64,000 nucleotides of DNA from Hyphomicrobium_A sp963782555 (lineage in GTDB: Bacteria; Pseudomonadota; Alphaproteobacteria; Rhizobiales; Hyphomicrobiaceae): assembly GCA_963782555.1 (NCBI GenBank), contig CAWAKB010000006.1:1-64000 (forward strand). Reading direction: 5' to 3'. This document shows positions 1-8,553 of the stretch, in pieces (the first letter of the stretch is position 1; every line of letters begins with the position of its first letter). The notes beneath the pieces are model-generated. The model was not told the origin of the DNA and ran no database searches. It worked only from the letters and a program-made list of their open reading frames with translations. The position numbers and the translations under genes were made by a program.

Positions 1-32
1 TAGGTACTTTGGCGATGGGGCCGGTATTTCCG

Positions 33-209
33 CTTGTGGCCCTTTGCGGACATGAGCCCCAGTTCAGGCATCGCATGCGATAGCGGCTGACCGGGCTGCG
101 CAAACCTTATCCCCCCTCCCCCACGCCCCCTTGCACTCCGCACGCCCCTTCCAACGGCCGGGGGCGCAGGCGTGCGCTGGCGGACTTGTGCGGAGCGGGC
201 CGGCGCATT
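33..209. repeat. Direct repeat, copy 1
   Basis: First copy of a long direct repeat whose second copy lies at 1263-1440. The best-conserved core is 70-204 here and 1301-1436 there. It opens with the perfect 12-bp palindrome ATCGCATGCGAT and runs through a C-rich stretch to GCGGAGCGGGCCGGC. The two copies differ at scattered positions, so the duplication is not recent. Together they bracket the gene at 351-1148. No open frame is convincingly shared, so the repeat is probably non-coding. Confidence 0.8.
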
Positions 210-314
210 GGGCGGAGACCGTAAGCGGCTCGGAGTCCCACGCACCAGACGTCCACACTTCGAGCCCGCCATCATTTCGCCCTCAGACTGCTGACCCATA
301 GGCGGCAGCGGGCC

Positions 315-338
315 GATATCTACTAAGGGATAGATATC
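315..338. promoter_or_regulatory. Perfect inverted repeat before the 351 gene
   Basis: GATATCTA at 315-322 and TAGATATC at 331-338 are perfect inverted repeats around an 8-base spacer (CTAAGGGA). The element ends 12 bases before the ATG at 351 and directly abuts the GGGG ribosome-binding region. It could be a repressor operator or an RNA hairpin controlling translation. No regulator gene lies beside it, so the assignment is inference. Confidence 0.45.
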
Positions 339-350
339 AGGGGGTTAGTC

Positions 351-1148
351 ATGAGTTTGCTCGCTCGGCGCAAACGTGCGCCAGCTTCCTATTTCGATCC
401 ACGTGAAGACGACGCGCTGGAAAGCCCGTTCTATCCCGGGGAGAGGATTTGCCCGCCGCCTGCCAACACGCGCGGCAATCCGCTCTTGCGCGTTTGCATC
501 CTGCTGCTGATCGTGGCCGGTGGCTGGTGGCTGCTCAGACACCCGGAAAGTTGGCAGGGCAGCCTTTCGACAAAACTCGCGACCGCGTCGGCATTGATAG
601 ACGGCGGAGAAACGGGCCCGCTCGAGCCGGCGACGGCCGCGCCAGTTCACGCTGACGCAGCCGAAGCGGCATCGCAGGTTGATACCGCGTCGCTCCAATC
701 ACCCAGCGACAGTGCCGCCGGTGACGATGCGACCCCGCCGCCAACACAACCGCTGACAATGGTCGCTACGGCGCCGGCCGACGAGGGGTTCTCATCTTCG
801 CCGCTTCCGCCACCCGCGTCCGACCCGGCCGACCCGTATCAGACGCGCGCGGTCGCCGCGGGACTTCCGCCGGATCTGTCGCGGGCCCTCCTGTCGCGGC
901 TGTCGCCCACCGACTACCGCAATGCGCGCATCGCCATAGAGACCGCCCTGGCCAAGACACCCGATAGCGGCACTTTCGTCTGGCCGCGGCAGCGCCGGCC
1001 CGAGCTTGCCCTTTTCGAGGTGCGCTTCGTGCGCGGCGCTGCCACCGGCTGCCGGCGGTACGTGGTGACGGTGACCAAAGACCGCTGGTCGACGACGGCC
1101 CCGCCGATGGAGAAGTGCGGCTCAAGCTTAGCCCGGCGAAGCCAGTGA
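351..1148 (+). CDS. Hypothetical single-pass membrane protein
   Basis: A 265-residue protein I do not recognise. A basic cytoplasmic N-terminus of about 45 residues is followed by one hydrophobic helix (about residues 46-62, LLRVCILLLIVAGGWWLL). A long Ala/Pro/Asp-rich linker follows (about 80-165), then a compact C-terminal domain of about 95 residues with two cysteines (GCRRY and EKCG) that could pair in the periplasm. The ATG is preceded by GGGG and by an inverted repeat at 315-338. The gene stands alone, between two copies of a long direct repeat. Function unknown; a periplasm-facing anchored protein is the most that can be inferred. Confidence 0.7.
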   Translation: MSLLARRKRAPASYFDPREDDALESPFYPGERICPPPANTRGNPLLRVCILLLIVAGGWWLLRHPESWQGSLSTKLATASALIDGGETGPLEPATAAPVHADAAEAASQVDTASLQSPSDSAAGDDATPPPTQPLTMVATAPADEGFSSSPLPPPASDPADPYQTRAVAAGLPPDLSRALLSRLSPTDYRNARIAIETALAKTPDSGTFVWPRQRRPELALFEVRFVRGAATGCRRYVVTVTKDRWSTTAPPMEKCGSSLARRSQ

Positions 1149-1262
1149 GCTTTCGGAACTCTGCTCCTCGATGATGCACCGGGTCTTCCGGTCACCAATC
1201 CGCTCATCACGGTCCGCTATTGAGACCTGAACCGGCGTGTCCGCCGCCGATCGCCGGAAATC

Positions 1263-1440
1263 GTTGTTGGCCCGTTGCGGACGTGAAGTCGGGTCCACGC
1301 ATCGCATGCGATAGCGTCTAGCCGGGCATGCGCAAATCTTATCCCCGCTCCCTCACGCCCCCTTACACTCCGCACGCCCGTTCCAACGGCCGGGGGCGCA
1401 GACGTGCGCTGGCGGACTTGCGCGGAGCGGGCCGGCTTAT
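1263..1440. repeat. Direct repeat, copy 2
   Basis: Second copy of the repeat at 33-209, same orientation, starting about 115 bases after the stop codon of the 351-1148 gene. It holds the same ATCGCATGCGAT palindrome (1301-1312) and the same GCGGAGCGGGCCGGC end. Recombination between the copies would delete the gene between them. Confidence 0.8.
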
Positions 1441-1778
1441 GCGGCCGGGGGCCATATAGCTAGCCCTCAAGTCTTTCTGCTGCTGAGGCGAAAATCTCAG
1501 TAACGCCCGCGGGCACCTGGATGCGCCCGTGGGAATGGCAGTAGACGGGCGGTAAGCCTGTGCGGGGCGGCGATGGCCGCATCCAATCTACGATCACAGT
1601 GATGGGCCAAAACCGCCCCGCTCCCTGGTCGTTTTTTCTCTCAACCCCTGGGGCAGACATGCCGCGAGGACAAAATCGCTGCCTCCGCGGGAATGACGTT
1701 GAAAGAGGGAGCAATCGGTTTGCCATATCCCGGCCGTCGAAGTATCCCAAGCTGCGTCGGCCTTTAGGATTCCCGCCC
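1441..1778. other. Non-coding stretch, nothing recognised
   Basis: About 340 bases between the second direct repeat and the MoaD/ThiS-like gene. Short frames are open on both strands but none has a ribosome-binding site or a recognisable protein family. It presumably holds the promoter of the 1779 gene. Confidence 0.4.
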
Positions 1779-2048
1779 ATGGTCCGCGTCGTCTTCACGC
1801 CCAACCTGCAGCGCCACATCGCCTGCCCGCCGATCGAGGTGGAGGCAGCGACCGTGCGCGCCGCCCTCGACGCCGCCTTCGCCGGAAACGATCGCGCCCG
1901 CGCCTACGTCCTCGACGACCAGGCGGCCTTGCGCAAGCACATGACGGTTTTCGTCAACGGCAACCGCATCCAGGACCGCATCCGCCTCTCCGACCGCGTC
2001 CCTGAAAATGCCGAGATTTACGTGCTACAGGCGCTGTCGGGGGGATAG
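1779..2048 (+). CDS. MoaD/ThiS-family ubiquitin-like protein
   Basis: An 89-residue protein of the beta-grasp sulfur-carrier family. It starts MVRVVFTPNL, carries the family core FVNGNRIQD, and ends in Leu-Ser-Gly-Gly, the C-terminal Gly-Gly that is adenylated and thiocarboxylated in MoaD and ThiS. The ATG at 1779 gives the usual family length; the frame is open further upstream, but that would add an unrelated basic segment. It lies 70 bases before the Asp-box protein at 2119 in the same direction. No moaE, thiG or E1-like gene is nearby, so its partner and pathway are unknown. Confidence 0.75.
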   Translation: MVRVVFTPNLQRHIACPPIEVEAATVRAALDAAFAGNDRARAYVLDDQAALRKHMTVFVNGNRIQDRIRLSDRVPENAEIYVLQALSGG

Positions 2049-2118
2049 AGTGCTTCCGGAAAATTTCCGATAAGAAGCACGACAAAAAGGCCCCTCGCAA
2101 AAAAACAGGGAGGCACGC

Positions 2119-3219
2119 ATGAGCGATCGGATTCACGTGGCAACGCGCAAGGGGCTGTTCACGGTCGAGCGCAACGGCGGCGCCTGGAAGATCGCCGGCA
2201 CCGATTTTCTCGCCGACCACGTGTCGATGGTGCTCGCCGATCCGCGCGACGGAGTGCTCTATGCCGGCCTCGATCACGGCCACTTCGGCGTCAAGATGCA
2301 CAAGAGGAACGGTGGCGCGTGGGAGGAGATCGCCACGCCCACCTATCCGGAGAAGCCCGAAGGCCTCGAGGACAACGACATGTGGGGCCGGCCGATTCCG
2401 TGGACGACGTCGAAGATCTGGGCGCTGGAGACGGGCGGGCCTGAGGAGAAGGGCGTGCTCTGGTGCGGCACGCTGCCCGGCGGCCTCTTTCGCTCGGCCG
2501 ACGGCGGCACGAGCTGGGCGTTCATGCGTGCGCTGTGGGATAGCCCGCGGCGCAAGAAGTGGATGGGCGGCGGCGCCGACCTGCCCGGCATCCATTCCAT
2601 TTGCGTCGATCCGCGCGATGCCAGCCGCGTGCAGATCGCCGTGTCCTGCGGCGGCGTGGTGACGACGACCGACGCCGGCACGACCTGGGACTTTGAGATC
2701 ACCGGTATGCGCGCCGCCTTCATGCCGCCCGAGCAGCAGTTCTACCCCGACATCCAGGACGCTCATCGCATGGTGCAATGCCGGGCAAATCCGGATCGCC
2801 TGTGGGTGCAGCACCACAACGGCATTTTCCGCTCCGACAACGGTGGCAAGGTTTGGGATGAGATCGCGCAAGCGGGCCCGTCGACGTTCGGCTTTGCCGT
2901 GGTCGTGCATCCCGATGAGCCCGACACCGCCTGGTTCGTCCCGGCCATCAAAGACGAGAAGCGCATTCCCGTCGACGGCAAGGTCGTGGTCACGCGCACG
3001 CGCAATTCTGGCAAGAGCTTCGAGACGCTGAGCAAAGGCCTGCCGCAGGAGCACGCCTACGACTTGGTGTTTCGCCACGCGTTCGACATCGACGGCTCGG
3101 GCAATCGCCTCGCCTTCGGCTCCACCACCGGCAGCTTGTGGATTTCCGAGGACCAGGGCGACAGCTGGCAGACGGTTTCCAGCAATCTTCCGCCCGTCTA
3201 CTGCGTCCGCTTCGGTTAG
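2119..3219 (+). CDS. Asp-box (BNR/sialidase-like) beta-propeller protein
   Basis: A 366-residue protein with repeated Asp-box motifs: SADGGTSW, TTDAGTTW, SDNGGKVW and SEDQGDSW. This pattern marks BNR/VPS10-like beta-propellers, often annotated as exo-alpha-sialidase or glycosyl hydrolase although many have no enzymatic role. There is no signal peptide (MSDRIHVATRKG), so it is probably cytoplasmic. A GGGAGG ribosome-binding site precedes the ATG. It follows the MoaD/ThiS-like gene and may be cotranscribed with it. Substrate and activity cannot be inferred. Confidence 0.75.
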   Translation: MSDRIHVATRKGLFTVERNGGAWKIAGTDFLADHVSMVLADPRDGVLYAGLDHGHFGVKMHKRNGGAWEEIATPTYPEKPEGLEDNDMWGRPIPWTTSKIWALETGGPEEKGVLWCGTLPGGLFRSADGGTSWAFMRALWDSPRRKKWMGGGADLPGIHSICVDPRDASRVQIAVSCGGVVTTTDAGTTWDFEITGMRAAFMPPEQQFYPDIQDAHRMVQCRANPDRLWVQHHNGIFRSDNGGKVWDEIAQAGPSTFGFAVVVHPDEPDTAWFVPAIKDEKRIPVDGKVVVTRTRNSGKSFETLSKGLPQEHAYDLVFRHAFDIDGSGNRLAFGSTTGSLWISEDQGDSWQTVSSNLPPVYCVRFG

Positions 3220-3398
3220 GCGGTGTACTTATAATCCGCCGGCTGCGACAGCCGCGCTCTGCTCCAGGCGCAAGAGCGATCATCGGCGACCCTCGGCCGC
3301 GGTCCCCTAAGGGCCATGAGCGGACATGCGGGTACCGGGTCGGCGTTAGAGAGACCACCTGTCAAGCAGCGTCCGCCCTCGACATTCGAGCAACGACT

Positions 3399-4253
3399 TC
3401 AAAATCCCCTATTGATGGAGACGCTGACAGACTGATCGGTCACGCGCTGCGATGGCGATACGAACAAGGTGCCGTTGACCTGATAGCCAAGGGACGTGCT
3501 CGCGAACGGAGCCGAAAAGTTGCTCGTAAACTTTTCCGAGCGCGCGTAGGTGTAGTTGAAATCCGAAAACTACCCGCGATCCAAGTAATAGGCAAGGCCG
3601 ACCTGGGCGGCCCCTCCCCATACCCACTGAGAGCTGGCGAAGTTGTCCGCTGTGCCGGTGGCATCGGCGTGCATGCCATTGACGTCGGCGAAGCCGACGG
3701 CATTGTCGATCTTGGTCTGGGTCGCGAAGAGCGCGGGACCGGCGCCCAAGTAGACATAGCTTCGTGCAAACGAATGCCCGACGAACGGCATGAAAGCGAA
3801 TTCATGATTGAGCCGAGTTCGGTACGAGCCGATGACGACGTGGCCCGTGAACGAATCCGGCCCGGATACCGTCGTTAGCATTCCCGCCTGGGGATCGATG
3901 TCGCGCGTGGTCGCCGTCGCGGCCGGGTACTGGTAGAGGAATTTCGCACCCCACAACCAGTCATTCGCGGCAAAGTGCGCGAAGTAGCCCAGTTGTACCG
4001 CAGGCGCCAAGGTCAACTCGTTGCCTTGGCGGGGACCGGCAGGACCGCCAGCCTGACCGACAGCGACCAGCGTTCCTCCCTGGTAGACACTGCCAACACC
4101 GCTGACGAACATGTCTTGATCGAAGTTGACGGTATTGAAGCTACCGCCCAAGCCGACAAACCAGCTGGACCTTTGAACGATGGGCTCCTCGGCCCGCGCC
4201 GATAGAGGAAAGGCGAGCAGCAATAGCAGCAATGCATTCAGTCTTGTGCGCAT
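3399..4253 (-). pseudogene. Outer-membrane beta-barrel protein interrupted by an in-frame TAG
   Basis: The start at 4253 gives a signal peptide (MRTRLNALLLLLLAFPLSARA, about 21 residues) behind a GAAGGGAG site. The mature part has alternating aromatic and small residues typical of an outer-membrane barrel (SSWFVGLGGSF, KFLYQYP, YVYLGAGPALF, QVGLAYYLD). The frame stops at TAG (3570-3572) after 227 residues. Reading on in the same frame gives FSDFNYTYARSEKF and later strands for 56 more codons, ending SINRGF before TGA at 3399. A terminal Phe is the usual OMP signature. A single TGG-to-TAG change explains the break. The truncated product would lack its last strands and probably not assemble. 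Confidence 0.75.
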
Positions 4254-4580
4254 CGAGCGCTCCCTTCCGGCATCGGGACGCGCACGCTTGTCGAACAAAT
4301 TAGAAAATTCGGCGGAGCCTACTGACTACCTGATTCTCGTGCAGCAGGTTTCCTTCGGAGAGTGGTACGGACGCTGCCCCCACAGCTTTGATCCGGTGCA
4401 CCGCAGTAATCATGAAATCGTGAAGTGCTGGCACCGAGTTGGGCTGCTGGAGGGTGACGAAGTCAGTTCGCTTCGATGCGCAGCCGGCCTAAATGAACGT
4501 GTCGAGGGGCGAAGAAGGAAGTTGCTTACCCGCCGGTACGAAATACTTTGCGGCGAGGCTCGAGTTTTTGAGAGGAAACC

Positions 4581-5699
4581 ATGCGCATCGGCGTGCCCAA
4601 GGAGGTCAAGGTCCACGAGTATCGCGTGGGGCTCATCCCCGCGAGCGTGCGCGAGGCGGTCGAGCACGGCCACGAGGTAATGGTGCAAACCGACGCCGCC
4701 CTGCGCATGGGCGTCTCCGACGACGACTACCGCAGGGCCGGCGCCAAGATCGCCGAGACGGCCGAGGAGGTGTTCGCCAAGGCCGAGCTCATCGTGAAGG
4801 TGAAGGAGCCGCAGCCCAAGGAGTGCGCGCTGCTGCGCGAGGGCCAGACGCTGTTCACCTATCTCCATCTCGCGCCCGACCCGCACCAGGCCAAGGCGCT
4901 CATGAAGTCGGGCGTCACCGCCATCGCTTACGAGACGGTGACCGGCGTGCACGGCGGCCTGCCGCTCTTGTCGCCGATGAGCGAGGTCGCCGGCCGCATG
5001 GCGATTCAGGCCGGCGCCCATTGCCTCGAGATGGAGCAGGGCGGACGCGGCATGCTGCTCGGCGGCTCGGCCGGCGTGGCGCCGGCCAACGTCGTGGTGA
5101 TCGGCGGCGGCGTCGCCGGCATCAACGCCGCGCGCATGGCGATCGGGCTCGAGGCCGCCGTCACCTGCATCGACATCGACATCGAGCGGCTCTACGCGCT
5201 CGACCAGCGCTTCAGCGCCTCTATCAACACCATCTTCTCCACCCGCCAGGCGATCGAGGACTACGTGCTCGCGGCCGATCTGGTCATTGGCGCGGTGCTG
5301 GTGCCAGGTGCTGCTGCGCCCAAGCTGATCACGGAAAAGCTCGTGGAGAACATGAAGCGCGGATCGGTCATCGTCGACATCTCGATCGACCAGGGCGGCT
5401 TCTCGGAGACATCGAGACCTACGACGCACGCGCATCCGAGCTACGTGGAGCACGGCGTGGTGCACTACTGCGTGACCAACATGCCGGGCGCGGTGGCGCG
5501 TACCTCCACCTTTGCGCTCAACAACGCCACGCTACCCTTCGTTCTGGCGCTCGCGGACAAAGGCGTTGTGGGGGCGCTGCGTGCCGATCCGCATCTGCTG
5601 GCCGGGCTCAATGTCTATGAAGGCAAGATCACGCACGCCGCCGTGGCCGAGGCGCTGGGCGTGAAGCACGTTGCCGCGGCACAGGCGGTCGGGCGCTGA
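4581..5699 (+). CDS. ald: Alanine dehydrogenase
   Basis: A 372-residue NAD-dependent L-alanine dehydrogenase, which reversibly deaminates alanine to pyruvate and ammonium in the cytoplasm. The N-terminus MRIGVPKEVKVHEYRVGLIP is the family signature. A Rossmann glycine motif (VVIGGGVAGINAARM) lies near residue 170, and the C-terminal NMPGAVARTSTFALNNATLP block is intact. Length matches the family. GAGAGGAAACC precedes the ATG. It is monocistronic; no Lrp-type regulator, its common partner, is adjacent. Confidence 0.95.
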   Translation: MRIGVPKEVKVHEYRVGLIPASVREAVEHGHEVMVQTDAALRMGVSDDDYRRAGAKIAETAEEVFAKAELIVKVKEPQPKECALLREGQTLFTYLHLAPDPHQAKALMKSGVTAIAYETVTGVHGGLPLLSPMSEVAGRMAIQAGAHCLEMEQGGRGMLLGGSAGVAPANVVVIGGGVAGINAARMAIGLEAAVTCIDIDIERLYALDQRFSASINTIFSTRQAIEDYVLAADLVIGAVLVPGAAAPKLITEKLVENMKRGSVIVDISIDQGGFSETSRPTTHAHPSYVEHGVVHYCVTNMPGAVARTSTFALNNATLPFVLALADKGVVGALRADPHLLAGLNVYEGKITHAAVAEALGVKHVAAAQAVGR

Positions 5700-6048
5700 G
5701 CCCCGGGCGGCGCCTGCCCGTCACATTGAGACAAAAAATGCCGGGCATACGGAGATGCCCGGCACTCAAGGATAGAGGGACGCTCTTTAAACGACTAGCT
5801 AAATGAATTCTCCCTCCCACAGTATCGGCTCCCAGCCTTAGCCGGTTGATGAAAGGCTAGCATGCAATTTAAGGTTGCTGCAAAGCAAAAATCAGCACGC
5901 GTCAGATATTTATGTGTCGATGGGCGCGGCTCGCGAGCCCTTTAGCCTCTTTCGCAGCAGCGCGCGGGATCGCTATCCTCGCCCTTGAGCGGTGACTTCG
6001 GGTGCCGCTGCACCACTAGGCCCCGGCAACCGGAGCGGCATTGACGTG
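5700..6048. other. Intergenic region with one strong hairpin
   Basis: About 350 bases between ald and the hydrolase gene. It contains the hairpin at 5732-5764 described separately. The rest (about 5790-5940) is visibly AT-richer than the neighbourhood but has no supportable gene. A minus-strand small RNA ending at the hairpin is possible and unproven. Confidence 0.4.
5732..5764 (-). terminator. Terminator-like hairpin facing the minus strand
   Basis: TGCCGGGCAT (5739-5748) and ATGCCCGGCA (5755-5764) form a perfect 10-bp stem with a 6-base loop. On the minus strand the stem is followed by TTTTTT, the layout of an intrinsic terminator. On the plus strand, where ald ends, there is no T-run. No annotated minus-strand gene feeds into it. 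Confidence 0.6.
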
Positions 6049-6879
6049 ATGTTGAAGCTCACGCTCGTTCTGGTCTCGGCCTATGCCGTCATCGCCGTTG
6101 CGGCCTTCATTGCACAGCGCAGGCTTATGTACTTTCCCGACCGCACGCGCGCGTCGCCCGCAAGCTTTGCGCTTACCGGCGTGGAGGAGCGCATGCTGAG
6201 GACGCCCGACGGGGAGACGCTCATTGCCTGGTTCGGTCGGGCCCCCCCGGGCCGGCCGACACTGCTCTATTTCCACGGCAATGCCGGCAATCTGGCGAAC
6301 CGCTCCGAGCGCGTGCGCAAGTATCAGGCGCGGGGGCTCGGCGTCTTCATCCTGAGCTACCGCGGCTACAGCGGATCGACGGGGCGGCCGAGCGAGCAGG
6401 CCAACGTCGCCGATGCCAAGCTCGCCTACGAGGCGCTGATCGCAGAAGGCGTCGCCCCCGATGACATCATCGTTTATGGCGAGTCACTCGGCTCGGGCGT
6501 TGCGGTCCAGCTTGCCGCGGAGAAGCCGGTGGGCGGGTTGGTTCTCGATGCCCCCTACACGTCCATCGTCGACGTCGCGGCCGCCGCCTATCCGTTCTTT
6601 CCCGTGCGCTGGTTTCTGTTCGACCGCTACGAGAGCCTGCGCTATCTGCCGCGGATTGATGCGCCGCTGCTGGTCATCCATGGCGAGGACGACGAGGTCA
6701 TTCCCGTCGCCATGGGGCGCGCGGTCTATGCCGCAGCCGATGGGCCGAAGGAGATCGTGACCTTTCCCGGCGCCGGTCATTCCGACCACCACCTCTACGG
6801 CTCGGGCGAGGAGGTCTTTCGCTGGATCGATGCCATCGCCCACGCCCAGGCGCGGCCGGAAAAACAAATGCGCCCTTAG
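6049..6879 (+). CDS. Alpha/beta hydrolase, BEM46/ABHD13-like
   Basis: A 276-residue membrane-anchored alpha/beta hydrolase. The start at 6049 puts a hydrophobic helix at the N-terminus (LTLVLVSAYAVIAVAAFIA). The oxyanion region LLYFHGNAGN, the nucleophile elbow GESLGSG (Ser), the acid region HGEDDEVIP (Asp) and the base AGHSDH (His) are all present, as in BEM46/YfhR proteins. An in-frame ATG at 5992 would add 19 residues before the helix and is less likely. Substrate unknown; probably an esterase or thioesterase on the inner membrane. Confidence 0.8.
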   Translation: MLKLTLVLVSAYAVIAVAAFIAQRRLMYFPDRTRASPASFALTGVEERMLRTPDGETLIAWFGRAPPGRPTLLYFHGNAGNLANRSERVRKYQARGLGVFILSYRGYSGSTGRPSEQANVADAKLAYEALIAEGVAPDDIIVYGESLGSGVAVQLAAEKPVGGLVLDAPYTSIVDVAAAAYPFFPVRWFLFDRYESLRYLPRIDAPLLVIHGEDDEVIPVAMGRAVYAAADGPKEIVTFPGAGHSDHHLYGSGEEVFRWIDAIAHAQARPEKQMRP

Positions 6880-7013
6880 GTGTCCCTCTTCCGAAGTTCG
6901 GCGCATGGACCGCGAGCAAAGGCGAATTTCTCAAATCACCTCGCGCGAGCGGCGCGGTATCCGCTCTGGGCGTGCATTGTCATGGCTCTCAGGAAGCGAG
7001 GAAGCCGTCGCTC

Positions 7014-7298
7014 TTAGCGGGGGCCTCCAGGGCCGCTGCGGCCCGGTCCGCCGCGCTGGGGACCGCCACGCGCTGCCACCGCCGGCTTGCCGGGGAGCAA
7101 TCCCTCGCGCTGCAGGCGCTTGCGGGCGAGCTTGCGCGCGCGGCGCACGGCCTCGGCCCTTTCCCGAGCCTTGCGCTCGGACGGCTTCTCGAAATAGTTG
7201 CGGAGCTTCATCTCCCGGAAAATGCCCTCGCGCTGCATCTTCTTCTTGAGCGCCTTGAGGGCCTGATCGACGTTGTTGTCGCGGACGAGAACCTGCAA
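7014..7298 (-). CDS. rpsU: 30S ribosomal protein S21
   Basis: A 94-residue S21. The core QVLVRDNNVDQALKALKKK and the following REGIFREMKLRNYFEKPSE are diagnostic. The start is a TTG at 7298, since the family begins exactly at this residue and AGAGGAAG lies 8 bases upstream; a longer in-frame ATG start would add an unrelated leader. The C-terminus carries an extension rich in Gly, Pro and Arg (ARGGPQRGGPGRSGPGGPR), longer than in most S21 proteins and likely disordered and RNA-contacting. Confidence 0.9.
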   Translation of the reverse strand: MQVLVRDNNVDQALKALKKKMQREGIFREMKLRNYFEKPSERKARERAEAVRRARKLARKRLQREGLLPGKPAVAARGGPQRGGPGRSGPGGPR

Positions 7299-7454
7299 GC
7301 GATGTCTTCCTCTGGTTGATCCAAGCAAACGCGTAACAAAACAAACGCGCCCAGCAGGGGCGCCCGCCAGCCTCGCGTTCATCGTTGAAAGTGGGGGCTG
7401 TCTAGCAAAAGGCGGCGGAATTGTCCATTGCCGGCAAGAGCCTCGGGGCGGCCC

Positions 7455-8549
7455 CTACAAGTCTTTAGGCCTGCCAGTGCGGGGTTTGAGCCAGGTCACA
7501 TGCCCCATCTTGCGGCCAGGGCGGGGATCGCGCTTGCCGTAAAGGTGGAGGCAGGCGCCGGGCTCGGCGGCAAGGCGCTGCCAATCCCCGGCCTCTGCAC
7601 CGATGAGGTTCTGCATGCTGGCGTCTGAATGACGTTCGGCCGCGCCCAGCGGCCAGCCGGCGATGGCGCGGATGTGGTTCTCGAACTGGCTCACCGCACA
7701 GGCGTCGATGGTCCAGTGGCCGCTGTTGTGCACGCGCGGTGCAAACTCGTTGACGATCAGCGGTTCGCCCGCCTCGCCCGTGTAGAACATCTCGACCGCC
7801 AGCACGCCGACGTAGTCGAGGGCGGCGGCAAGCGAGAGCGCAATGTCGCGCGCGCGCGCCTGGTGCCGCTCGGAGAGATCGCAGGGCACCGTCGAGGTGC
7901 GCAGGATGCCTCCTTCGTGGCGGTTGACCGGGATATCGTAGAAACGCGTCGCGCCGTCCGGCCCGCGCACGAGCAGGACCGAGACCTCGCATTTGAAGTC
8001 GATCATGCGCTCCAGCGTGGCGGGTGCACTGCCGATTTCGGCAAACGCCGCCGGCAGCTCGGCCGCGGCCTTGATGCGCGCTTGCCCCTTGCCGTCGTAG
8101 CCCATGCGCCGCGTCTTGAGGATTGCGGGCAGCGGCACCGCGCCCAAGGCCGCGTCGAAATCGTTCGGACCCTCGATGGCGGCAAACGGCGCCAGCGGAA
8201 GCCCCAGACCTGAAACGAACCGTTTCTCCGCGAGACGGTCCTGCGAGACCTCCAGCGCCTTCAAGCCCGGGCGTACCGGCGTGATGCGATCCACCGCGGC
8301 TGCGGCCGCGACCGGCACGTTCTCGAACTCGTAGGTGATGACGTCGACTGCGCCGGCAAAGCTCGCAAGCTTTTCCTCGTCGTCGAAGCGCGCGAGCGTC
8401 GTGGCGGCCGTCACGTCGCAGGCCGGACCCGACGCGTCATTGTAAACGTGGCACTTGAAACCGAGCCGCGCCGCTGCGAGCGCCAGCATGCGCCCGAGCT
8501 GGCCTCCTCCGAGGATGCCGATGGTGGAGCCCGGCGGAAGCGGCCCCAT
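7455..8549 (-). CDS. purK: 5-(carboxyamino)imidazole ribonucleotide synthase
   Basis: A 364-residue ATP-grasp enzyme that carboxylates AIR to N5-CAIR with ATP and bicarbonate in purine synthesis. The N-terminus GSTIGILGGGQLGRMLALAA is the PurK signature. ATP-grasp elements ILKTRRMGYDGKGQ and IVNEFAPRVHNSGHWT are intact. The start lies 4 bases after the purE stop, so the two are translationally close in one operon. Confidence 0.95.
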   Translation of the reverse strand: MGPLPPGSTIGILGGGQLGRMLALAAARLGFKCHVYNDASGPACDVTAATTLARFDDEEKLASFAGAVDVITYEFENVPVAAAAAVDRITPVRPGLKALEVSQDRLAEKRFVSGLGLPLAPFAAIEGPNDFDAALGAVPLPAILKTRRMGYDGKGQARIKAAAELPAAFAEIGSAPATLERMIDFKCEVSVLLVRGPDGATRFYDIPVNRHEGGILRTSTVPCDLSERHQARARDIALSLAAALDYVGVLAVEMFYTGEAGEPLIVNEFAPRVHNSGHWTIDACAVSQFENHIRAIAGWPLGAAERHSDASMQNLIGAEAGDWQRLAAEPGACLHLYGKRDPRPGRKMGHVTWLKPRTGRPKDL

Positions 8550-8553
8550 TTCC

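Noticed and set aside
3570..3572. Pyrrolysine or other recoding at the OMP amber codon
   Set aside because: No supporting machinery is seen, and the position fits Trp; a point mutation or read error is simpler.
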